A DNA stretch of 64,000 nt from Gammaproteobacteria bacterium (GTDB lineage: Bacteria > Pseudomonadota > Gammaproteobacteria > Competibacterales > Competibacteraceae), in NCBI GenBank assembly GCA_024235095.1, contig JACKNC010000001.1, positions 124,001-188,000 of the forward strand, in the 5' to 3' direction. Numbering within the stretch: position 1 is the first letter of the stretch; the number at the start of each line of letters is the position of its first letter. Below, piece by piece: positions 1-7,237 of the stretch. Under the pieces are notes generated by a model. That model saw only the letters and a program-made list of their open reading frames with translations, was not told the DNA's origin and ran no database searches. The translations under genes and the position numbers were made by a program.

Positions 1-169
1 AGAAGATAGCTTGCGCCGGGCATTCCGGCTCGCACAGCGTACAGTCAATGCACTCATCGGGGTCGATAACCAGAAAATTCGGGCCTTCGTGGAAACAATC
101 CACCGGGCAAACTTCGACGCAATCAGTGTACTTGCACTTGATACAGTTTTCGGTGACAACAAAGGTCAT
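1..169 (-). CDS. fdxA: 7Fe ferredoxin (FdxA type), 3' end missing
   Basis: Small soluble electron carrier of the 3Fe-4S/4Fe-4S bacterial ferredoxin family. Translated from the ATG at 169 on the minus strand it begins MTFVVTENCIKCKYTDC, and the 56 visible residues contain cysteines 9, 12, 17, 21, 25, 40, 43, 46 and 50 in the two-cluster spacing (ENCIKCKYTDCVEVCP; ECIDCTLCEPECP). A GGGAG ribosome-binding site lies about 9 nt upstream. The gene runs off the left edge of the window, so roughly the last half of the usual ~107-112 residues is not seen. The family identity is clear; the redox partner cannot be told from here. Confidence 0.93.
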   Translation of the reverse strand, partial: MTFVVTENCIKCKYTDCVEVCPVDCFHEGPNFLVIDPDECIDCTLCEPECPAQAIF

Positions 170-475
170 GAACGCAATCTCCCAGCCGGAAACAGAATGG
201 GCACTATCTTAACCGCAATCAATCGGAAGAAAAACCAGATCACGCAGGGCGGCGATCACCATAAAGCGCGTCCCGAATAAAAACGGGATTCTGGCCAGCG
301 TCCACAGAGCGAACAAGGCCAGAAGTCTAAATCCACGCAGATTTGTACACCTGTCCAGTTTTAACAGCGGTCGGCAAAAGAGATAAACGCCCATTCATAG
401 CGCTATGGCGAGGATAGCGAAAGTCCTCGCGCCGAGGAAAAACGGTCGGAATCCCAAGTTAAATAGGGCGATGTT
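170..475. other. Intergenic region upstream of fdxA
   Basis: About 300 bases between the ferredoxin start and the target duplication of the IS1-like element. No ORF with recognisable protein features is seen on either strand. It should hold the fdxA promoter (minus strand), but I cannot point to convincing -35/-10 boxes. Confidence 0.4.
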
Positions 476-483
476 CGAAAATT
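476..483. repeat. Left target-site duplication of the IS1-like element
   Basis: CGAAAATT, identical to 3034-3041 on the other side of the element. An 8-bp duplication fits the 8-9 bp typical of IS1. Confidence 0.88.
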
Positions 484-1157
484 GGTGGTGTCCCTCAGTT
501 TACGTGATGAGCTAAGCCAGTGACGACGACAACATGTATCCTCATTGTGATTGTGGTGTTAATCACTGACCGGGGATCTTATGAAGTGGGAAACGCTCTA
601 CTGCCCCAATCGTTCCTGTCACCACTACGGTCGGCCCTTTGGTCAAGGGTTGTTGGTCAAAAATGGTTCCAGTCACGGGAAAAAGCAGGCGTTGTGTCGT
701 TCGTGCGGGAGGAGAGTGTCCTTGACGTACGGAACTGCGTATTTTGACCTCGAGGCCGACCCCGCCGTTTTCGAACTGGCGATGCGGGCGTTGGCGGAGG
801 GAAATTCCATCCAGGGTACGGCACGAATCGTCCAGATCGACAAGGATACGGTTTGTGCGTGGTTGACTCGGGCCGCCCAGCAATGTCGTTTGGTGGTTTT
901 GTCCCATTGGCGCGAGCTGACGGTGACCGAGTGTCAACTGGATGAATTGTGGAGCTTTGTCCATACCAAGGACCAGAATCTGCCGATGGCGCAGCAATGG
1001 TGCGAGACGGATGGCGATGCTTGGGTGTGGGTCGCCTTTGCGCCCGAATGGCGCCTGGTGGTAGGGTTTGTCGTGGGCCAGCGCACGCAGGCTCAGGCGA
1101 ACCTGCTCCTGGAGCGCGTGGTGTATGTGACCGACGATCACGTCCCCTTCTTTACTA

Positions 1158-2400
1158 GTGGGCTGACACAGAAGTTTTGACAGGTAGCGGTGGGTGCCCT
1201 ATGGTTGAGATCAACAGGAGGAATCACCATGGCCCACAAGTATCTGGTTGATCTAACTGAAGAGGAGCGGGAAGACCTGCTGAAGGTCATTCATAAAGGC
1301 AAGGCAGCGGCGCGCAAGGTTGCCCGTGCCCATGTGTTGCTGCAGGCTGCGGAAGGGGCGACGGATGAGGCCATTGCCCAAAGCCTTCACTTGGGGATTT
1401 CGACCGTTCATCGTACCCGTCAACGGTTTGTCGACGAAGGGTTGCTGGCGGCGTTAAGCGAGCGGCCACGAGTCGGTTTGCCCCCGGCCTTGACCGGCAA
1501 ACAGGCCGCCTTTCTGGTCGCCTTGGCCTGTAGTACCCCGCCCGCTGGCCGTTGTCAGTGGACTCTCCAATTGTTAGCGGACCGCTTCATGGAACTCCGG
1601 CCCATCGAAGCCATTTCCCGTGAGAGTGTGCGGCGCATCCTTAAAAAACGACCTCAAACCCTGGCAACGTCAAGAATGGTGTATTCCCAGTGTCAGTCCC
1701 GATTATGTTTGGCATATGGAGGATGTGTTGGGCCTGTACGCCGAAACCCGATGATCCTCAATACCCCCAAGTGTGCTTCGATGAAAGTCCGGTGCAATTG
1801 ACCAGCGAAACCCGCTGTCCTCAACCCGCCCGCCCGGGTCAACCGGCGCGCTATGACTGTGAATACAAACGCGAAGGCACCGCCAATTTATTTCTATTCG
1901 TACAACCCTTGCGCGGGTGGCGTCATGTTAATGTCACGAAACAGCGCACCAAACGCGATTTTGCCCAGCAAATGCAGCAACTCGTTGATGTGTACTTTCC
2001 GAAGGCGGAGCGAATCCGGTTGGTCGTGGATAACCTCAATACCCACACTGCTGCGGCCTTGTATAGTGTCTTTTCTCCAGAGGAAGCCCGCCGGATCACC
2101 CGCAAGCTCGAATTTCATTACACCCCCAAGCATGGCAGTTGGCTCAATATGGCGGAATGTGAGTTCGCTGTTCTCGCCGGCCAGTGTTTGAATCGCCGCA
2201 TTGCGAACCTCGAAACTTTGCGGAAGGAAATCGCCGCTTGGCAAGGCCCACGCAACCTACGTCAGACCAAAATCCACTGGCAGTTCGGCACCGACTTGGC
2301 CCGGGTCAAACTCAAGCGCCTCTATCCTCCCTTGAAATCTTCTGAAACCCCGGTGGACCTAGAAACCTCTGAACCTGTCAAAACTTCTGTGTCAGCCCAC
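1158..2400 (+). mobile_element. IS630-like insertion sequence nested in the IS1-like element
   Basis: A 1243-bp element with perfect 28-bp terminal inverted repeats (1158-1185 and 2373-2400, outer end GTGGGCTGACACAGAAG) flanked by TA on both sides (1156-1157, 2401-2402). Insertion at TA with TA duplication is the hallmark of the IS630/Tc1 superfamily. Removing the element plus one TA exactly repairs the host transposase ORF, which proves the nesting order. Confidence 0.92.
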
Positions 2401-2403
2401 TAG
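1229..2403 (+). pseudogene. IS630-family transposase with two frameshifts
   Basis: The ATG at 1229 opens an N-terminal helix-turn-helix half (to about 1648, ...SRESVRRILKK). The reading then continues in a second frame from about 1650 (DLKPWQRQEWCIP...ETR) and in a third from 1747 (PDDPQYPQVCFDESP...). The catalytic set is visible in the last frame: Asp in CFDE, Asp in VVDNLNTH and Glu in HGSWLNMAECEF. Some IS630 members use one programmed frameshift, at or near an A-run such as the A6 at 1643-1648, but the second break at about 1746 is hard to explain that way. This copy is probably inactive. Alternatively both shifts could be sequencing errors. Confidence 0.8.
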
Positions 2404-3033
2404 CGACCAATGGCCGGGCTATCCCAGCGCCTTGCTCCATGCCTATGGGGAATGGTATCAGCCCGAGCGCCAAGGGACGCGAGGACGATATCCGGCCCCA
2501 CGGTGCCGCCCACCGCCGAATTTGCTGTATGCTCAAGTGGTTAAGCGACGTGAAAAAGGACGGGTGGTCGAGGTGACCCGTAAGAGGGTCTGGGGAAGCG
2601 CGGACGAGCTTCAGGCGCGATTGGCCGCATCCGCCACCAGCACGACGATCAACACGAGCTTTGTGGAGCGGGATAACCTGGCCTGGCGCGAACACAATCG
2701 GCGGTTGGCTCGCAAGACGACCGCGTTTTCCAAGCAACGGTCGTGGATGGAAAAGCAGGTGTGGCTGTCGTTGGCTTACTACCATTTCTGCTTGCCCCAC
2801 CTGAGCCTGCGTGAGGAATTGCCCACCCCGGAACCGACCCGAGGCAACGGATCGCCCCGTAAATGGCGGCCTGTCACGCCGGCCATGGCGGCGGGGATGA
2901 CCGATCATATCTGGACCACGGCGGAGTTGCTGGGCTTTCGGGTACCCGCACCGTTTCTGAATACCTTGGAAACCATCAAACACTTGTTCCCCGCACTCGA
3001 CGATGCTCATCACGTAAACTGAGGGACACCACC

Positions 3034-3041
3034 CGAAAATT
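3034..3041. repeat. Right target-site duplication of the IS1-like element
   Basis: CGAAAATT, identical to 476-483. Together they give the pre-insertion sequence. Confidence 0.88.
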
Positions 3042-3118
3042 GCATACGAGGTCTTTTAGATGTGGGAGGGTTTGTAGCGATCCAGTTTGATCAAGGGCGG
3101 TGGAGAACCCGGAATTTT

Positions 3119-3147
3119 TTGTGCAGCGCACAATTTTTTGCTATGAT
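3119..3147 (+). promoter_or_regulatory. Candidate promoter with a palindrome over the -35 box
   Basis: TTGTGC (3119-3124), a 17-nt spacer and TATGAT (3142-3147) resemble a sigma-70 promoter reading into the ORF at 3183. The -35 overlaps a perfect palindrome, TTGTGC-AGC-GCACAA (3119-3133), a plausible operator. Confidence 0.45.
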
Positions 3148-3182
3148 CTTGACCTGTGAATCTGTCAGGCGCGATAAAAATC

Positions 3183-3644
3183 ATGTATATCGTCGACGAC
3201 CCCCTGTTAGCCCTCATCAGCCGTTTCATGTGCCAAAACCAGCATCTTGAAGTATCTGATGCGGAATTTCTGCTTCGGCAAATCAGCGCTATTGAAGAGT
3301 ATGTCGGGCAATTTCCCGATTGTGAACGCGATCAGCACGCCATGGAGTGGATTGCGGCGCATGCCCGCGAATATCGGCGTCAGTGGCAAAAAAGCACGGT
3401 TGCGCAGATTTTGGTCAAGGCGCGTTGTCCGGATTGCCCATTGCTGGGAGAGCGGCGGTCGCCGCAATGCGAGATTCATGCTTTCTGGCTGAGTTTATTG
3501 CAACACTATATCGCTGACGATATCTCTTCGCAGGAGTATGTTGAGAGTGCGCTGAAACTACTGAGCCAATACAAGGAACGACTCAAGATAGGGATAACAC
3601 GTCGGCAGCTACAGCTTGGCTCTGCACAATTTTCAATTGTCTGA
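3183..3644 (+). CDS. Hypothetical protein (153 aa)
   Basis: Not recognised. The ATG at 3183 is preferred over the upstream GTG (3156), because the candidate promoter at 3119-3147 would place the transcript start next to that GTG. The protein begins MYIVDDPLLALISRFM, has no signal peptide or membrane segment, and contains four cysteines, including a CPDC pair at about residues 82-85, and a C-terminal helical part (LLSQYKERLKIGITRRQLQLG). It lies between the IS1-like element and a moaA remnant, so the context gives no function. Coding-like composition and an upstream promoter make a real gene likely. Confidence 0.55.
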   Translation: MYIVDDPLLALISRFMCQNQHLEVSDAEFLLRQISAIEEYVGQFPDCERDQHAMEWIAAHAREYRRQWQKSTVAQILVKARCPDCPLLGERRSPQCEIHAFWLSLLQHYIADDISSQEYVESALKLLSQYKERLKIGITRRQLQLGSAQFSIV

Positions 3645-3870
3645 TTTCTTTTAAGCTGTGAACTGTTGGTGGTCAATACCAGTTCCACTAACCCCTGCTC
3701 GCGCAACCGGCCCAGTTCCCGGAACAGCTACAACACATTTTGGCGCACCAGCGGTTCGCCGCCAGTGATGCGAATTTTATGCGCTCCCAACGCCACGAAC
3801 GCCGCACCCCAGCATCGCCCGTTCTTCCAGCGTCAGCGCCTGCGTATGCGGCAAAAAGGTCATTGCCAGC
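3640..3870 (-). pseudogene. moaA: Remnant of moaA (GTP 3',8-cyclase, radical SAM)
   Basis: Minus-strand translation gives MTFLPHTQALTLEER, then after a frame change AAFVALGAHKIRITGGEP and LVRQNVL*LFRELGRLREQ, then LVELVLTTNSSQL. These blocks match the central part of MoaA, where the GGEP motif binds S-adenosylmethionine. The N-terminal CxxxCxxC cluster motif and the C-terminal third are absent, there is an in-frame stop after QNVL, and at least one frameshift. It is a decayed fragment of a molybdenum-cofactor gene; a functional copy must lie elsewhere if the organism makes the cofactor. Confidence 0.72.
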
Positions 3871-3999
3871 AATAGAGTCACTGGAGTCAACTGTGCTGCC
3901 GAACTGGGCAGCCTGGTTGATATTCTGAATCTTGGCTAAAATTTGAACAACTTTGCCTGCGCAGGAGTAGCGTGGGCCGTCTTGGAGTACCTTTGCAAC

Positions 4000-5682
4000 A
4001 TGCCTCTCCCCTTTCGGCGCTCGACCCGACGCCTGATCGCACTGCTTGCCTGCTTGCCAATAGCCGTCTTATTACTCGGCAGTCTGTACCAGCTTGGCTC
4101 GATCTACCTGGAAGACAATCCCCGTGGATTCTGGGCAAGCCTTGAATGGGCCGCCGAGACCCTCACGACAACCGGCTATGGCGCCGATGCCCGTTGGAAC
4201 CACCCCTTGATGACGTTGTTTGTCATTTTGGCACAGTTCCTCGGCTTGTTCCTGGTCTTCCTGATCTTTCCCGTGTACGTGCTGCCCTACTTCGAAGAAC
4301 GATTTGAAGCGCGGTTACCGCGCGCCCTGCCGTCAATGACGGGACGGGTGTTGTTCTACCGCTATGGTCCAGCGATCGACTCGCTGCTGGAGGAATTGCA
4401 ACGGGTCGGCTCCACCTTCGTCATTTTCGAGGAAGACCTGTTGCTGGCCCGCAGTCTGCGTGATCGCGGCTATCCGGTGGTGTTCGGCAACCTGGATGAA
4501 GATCCGGAAATACTAGCCGGGGTGAACGAGGCGCAGGCGGTCGTGACCAATGCCAATGACCATGCGAATGCAAGCTGCATTCTGATGATCCGTGAAGGGG
4601 GATTCGAGGGGCCGGTCTACGCCCTTGCCGATAATCCCCTGTACCGCCCGCCAATGTTGAAGGTGGGCGCGTCTGCGGTATTCACTCCGACACATGTGCT
4701 TGGCGCGGCGTTGGCAAGTCGCGCCAGCGCCCGCATCAACCCCCCAGCGGAGGGTTTGCACTTACTCGGCGCGCAACTCGGTCTGACCGAATTCCGGATC
4801 CGGGCAGACAGCCCACTGGCCGGACAGCAACTCGGCGAACTGCGCCTGCGCGAACGCCACGGTGTTACCGTTATCGGCCAATGGCGCGGCGGGCAATTCG
4901 CCATTGCCAAGGGGCCGGATATGCGCATTGAGTCCGGCGCAATCCTGGTTGTGGTCGGCGCTCATGCTTCGTTGACCCAGATTGAGCGCTTGGCCGCGCC
5001 GATCCGCCGCACCGGCCCTATCGTGGTGGCGGGTTACGGCACGGTCGGCGGCAAGGTGGTGCAAATGCTGCGCGACGCCCATGAAATGACGGTTGTCATC
5101 GATCAGCAACTCGCGCCAGGGGTCGATATCGTTGGTAACGTACTTGAACACACGACGTTAAACCGCGCGAACGTGCGGGCGGCCAGCGCGGTGGTGTTGG
5201 CGTTAAGCAACGACAGCGAAGGGGTGTTCGCTACCGCGGTGGTTCGTGATTATGCGCCCGAAGTTCCACTGATTGTCCGGGTCAACCGGGCGCTGAATAT
5301 CGCGCGGCTGTATCAAGCTGGAGCCGATTTCGCCCTGTCGGTGGGGCAGATGGCTGGAGAAATCCTCGCTTACCATTTGCTGGGCGAACAGGCAGTGACC
5401 GTCGAGCCGCGCATTAAATTCGTGCGACTGGCCCCAGGCGCGCTGGTGGGTCAACATCCTTGGCGCGCCTGGGTGCGCGAACGAACCGGCGCAGCGGTTG
5501 TCGCCGTGGAGCGAGACCGGGATGTGTTTGTCAAATTCGATGATGATTTCCAGGTAGACCCTGGCGACATTCTGTTCGTCTGTGGAACGCTTAGCAGTCT
5601 GGATCAGTATGTACGCGAGTTTCAGGCTGCGCCCGCTGAAAGCGCGCTGACGGCAGACGAACCAAATGATAGCGCTTTGTAG
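4000..5682 (+). CDS. Potassium channel with two TrkA/RCK modules
   Basis: A 560-residue two-TM K+ channel with cytoplasmic regulatory domains. The start is set at the ATG at 4000 (MPLPFRRSTRR), which gives a positively charged tip just before the first membrane helix (about 11-31); the longer ORF from 3943 adds no helix. A pore loop follows with the selectivity filter TTTGYG (residues 56-61) and a second helix (70-96). The cytoplasmic part has two tandem TrkA-N/TrkA-C repeats; the second nucleotide-binding fold is plain (IVVAGYGTVGGKVVQML, about 340-356), while the first has lost the usual glycines (VLFYRYGPAIDSLL). It probably moves K+ across the inner membrane under nucleotide control. No partner gene is nearby. 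Confidence 0.9.
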   Translation: MPLPFRRSTRRLIALLACLPIAVLLLGSLYQLGSIYLEDNPRGFWASLEWAAETLTTTGYGADARWNHPLMTLFVILAQFLGLFLVFLIFPVYVLPYFEERFEARLPRALPSMTGRVLFYRYGPAIDSLLEELQRVGSTFVIFEEDLLLARSLRDRGYPVVFGNLDEDPEILAGVNEAQAVVTNANDHANASCILMIREGGFEGPVYALADNPLYRPPMLKVGASAVFTPTHVLGAALASRASARINPPAEGLHLLGAQLGLTEFRIRADSPLAGQQLGELRLRERHGVTVIGQWRGGQFAIAKGPDMRIESGAILVVVGAHASLTQIERLAAPIRRTGPIVVAGYGTVGGKVVQMLRDAHEMTVVIDQQLAPGVDIVGNVLEHTTLNRANVRAASAVVLALSNDSEGVFATAVVRDYAPEVPLIVRVNRALNIARLYQAGADFALSVGQMAGEILAYHLLGEQAVTVEPRIKFVRLAPGALVGQHPWRAWVRERTGAAVVAVERDRDVFVKFDDDFQVDPGDILFVCGTLSSLDQYVREFQAAPAESALTADEPNDSAL

Positions 5683-5720
5683 ATGATCCCGCAGGTATCG
5701 CCCGTTATCTGAAACTCGAG

Positions 5721-5737
5721 GCGCTGGAAACCAGCGC
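5721..5737. terminator. Short hairpin between convergent genes
   Basis: GCGCTGG-AAA-CCAGCGC, a perfect 7-bp stem in the 84-bp gap between the K+ channel and acvB, which converge here. There is no T-run, so a terminator role is only plausible. Confidence 0.35.
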
Positions 5738-5766
5738 TATAGGGGACACTATGGAAGTTGCTGAAA

Positions 5767-7230
5767 TCATGAAGGGTTGTGCAGAACTGGACGTGCGCTT
5801 TCTGGAGGAGAAAGGTTGGGGGAGAGAGGATTGGCTGGCAATGGGGGCAACTGATCGAGAATGCGTCGAGCCACGCCCGGATAATCCTCGTCAAAGTGAT
5901 GATCGCCCGGCATCGGTTGTGCGATGACGCCCAGGTCAACAAGCTTTGGACAGGAAGCATCCTCATCTTCGGCGCCGTAGATGCATAGCCGTTTAATACC
6001 GCTCAACTTGGCAATTTCCGGGCGCACCGGCTGATCGCTTTCATCGGGGTTGTCGCTGATCCAGTCGTTGAGATGAAACTCGAAAGAGGCGTAATCCGAC
6101 AAGCCCAAGAGCGCTATGAGATCAATCTGTTCGCGCAACGCCGACGGCAAGCGATTAACGATGGCCGGCAATACATCAGCCCCGAAGGAATAGCCGATTA
6201 AAACGATGCGCTCTTTCTTCCAGACATCCAGGTACTTGCGCAGCGTCCGCTCCAAGTCCAGCGCGACTTCATCCGGTTGGCGGGCTTTCCAGAAGTAGCT
6301 TAGCGAATCCCAACCGACAGTCGGCAAGCCGTTTTTAGCCAGTTCCGCCGTCACCGCCCGGTCGAGCAGCGCCCAGCCGCCGTCTCCGGACAGCATGACC
6401 GCCAATTGTGGCCGGTTGGGACCGCCGGTCGCGGGTACTTCGGTGAGCGGTGCGCCACTGACGCTGGCATCCGGTTGCACCTGTTTAACGATGCTGGGGT
6501 CCAGCCATTGCAAGAGCGCAGACACCTGTGGCAGCCAGTCCTTGAATCCCTGATTGCCGGGCGCTTCGGTCAGTCGAGCTAACGAGATCGACTGGATAAA
6601 CTGGGTGGTAGTTACTGCGCCACAGGCAGGCTGATTCTGGAACACAAACCAGGTAGTCGACAACCGGGTGACCGGTTTTAAAAGCGCTCCCTGCGCATTG
6701 GGCAATGCGCTGCTTTCCAGTTTCCCGACCCCAGGACATAGGGGTTGGCGCAAAGGCAGTTCCGGGCAAAAGTTGACGCCCACTCCGGCATGAAAGCGGT
6801 CCGCTGACGCCTGAGCCAGTGCGGCGTAGCCCAGCGTTGCGCCCGCGCCATACCCCAGTAAAATCGGCGGCAAGGGAGTCGCCAGTGGGTAGCGCTGCTC
6901 CATCCGCTGGTTCAATCGCTGGAGATCCGCAGATAAGTCGAGGCAAGCAGTCTTTGACGATTCCAGGCGCGTCAGATATTGATCCAGATCGATGCCGGCG
7001 ACGACATAATCCAGACCGGCAACGTCTCGCGCTACAGCAGTCAGGTCAGCATTCCAGCCGCCTGCGCCGGATGCAAACAACACCACGCCTTTCGGTTCGT
7101 CACTCGTATGGTAAATAGCCAGACGGCCAAAGACAGCGTCGTCCAGCGTTTCCTCAGCCATTTCTGCCTGAGCGTTGGACAGCGCCAGCAGCGCAATGGT
7201 CAGGTACAGCACTCGTAGTAGGAGATGCAT
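5767..7230 (-). CDS. acvB: AcvB/VirJ-like lysyl-phosphatidylglycerol hydrolase
   Basis: A 487-residue periplasmic alpha/beta hydrolase. The ATG at 7230 is chosen because it opens a typical signal peptide (MHLLLRVLYLTIALLALSNAQA). Two VirJ-type folds follow; the second, from PQLAVMLSGDGGW onward, carries the nucleophile Ser in GYSFGAD and a late Asp/His (PGDHHFDEDYPG). In Agrobacterium the AcvB hydrolase cleaves lysyl-phosphatidylglycerol and is encoded with the MprF-type synthase LpiA. Here the gene starts only 7 nt after the mprF stop, so the pair very probably makes and trims aminoacylated phosphatidylglycerol. The first fold (YGAGATLGY) looks degenerate. Start codon and pairing are seen in sequence; the substrate is inferred from the family. 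Confidence 0.88.
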   Translation of the reverse strand: MHLLLRVLYLTIALLALSNAQAEMAEETLDDAVFGRLAIYHTSDEPKGVVLFASGAGGWNADLTAVARDVAGLDYVVAGIDLDQYLTRLESSKTACLDLSADLQRLNQRMEQRYPLATPLPPILLGYGAGATLGYAALAQASADRFHAGVGVNFCPELPLRQPLCPGVGKLESSALPNAQGALLKPVTRLSTTWFVFQNQPACGAVTTTQFIQSISLARLTEAPGNQGFKDWLPQVSALLQWLDPSIVKQVQPDASVSGAPLTEVPATGGPNRPQLAVMLSGDGGWALLDRAVTAELAKNGLPTVGWDSLSYFWKARQPDEVALDLERTLRKYLDVWKKERIVLIGYSFGADVLPAIVNRLPSALREQIDLIALLGLSDYASFEFHLNDWISDNPDESDQPVRPEIAKLSGIKRLCIYGAEDEDASCPKLVDLGVIAQPMPGDHHFDEDYPGVARRILDQLPPLPANPLSPNLSPPESARPVLHNPS

Positions 7231-7237
7231 GGTGTTT

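Larger units (their letters stand above)
581..3022 (+). pseudogene. IS1-like DDE transposase, split by the nested IS
   Basis: Residues 1-192 are coded at 581-1156 and the remainder at 2403-3022; removing 1158-2402 restores one continuous ORF of about 398 codons (junction ...FFTSDQWPGY). The N-terminal part has an IS1-type zinc finger (CPNRSCHHYG...CRSCGRR). The catalytic core has a first Asp in QLDELWSF, a second near TSDQWPGY and a Glu in NTSFVERDNLAWREHNRR followed by the IS1-like RLARKT. The insertion falls just before the second catalytic block, so no functional enzyme can be made. At ~398 residues it is longer than classical InsAB' (~230), so it belongs to a larger IS1 subgroup rather than E. 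coli IS1. Confidence 0.85.
484..3033 (+). mobile_element. IS1-family-like insertion sequence, interrupted by an IS630-like element
   Basis: The element is bounded by a perfect 29-bp terminal inverted repeat (484-512 and 3005-3033) whose outer end reads GGTGGTGTCCC. It is flanked by the 8-bp direct repeat CGAAAATT at 476-483 and 3034-3041, the signature of insertion with target duplication. Without the nested element it would be about 1.3 kb with one transposase ORF. End sequence, target-site length and transposase motifs all fit the IS1 family. The intact duplication and perfect ends suggest a fairly recent arrival, but this copy is dead because its transposase gene is split. Confidence 0.9.

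Noticed and set aside
581..3033. Composite transposon carrying cargo genes
   Set aside because: Both nested elements carry only transposase; no passenger gene lies between their ends.
3666..3928. Small plus-strand frames between 3.66 and 3.93 kb
   Set aside because: They are the complement of the moaA remnant, which accounts for the sequence.
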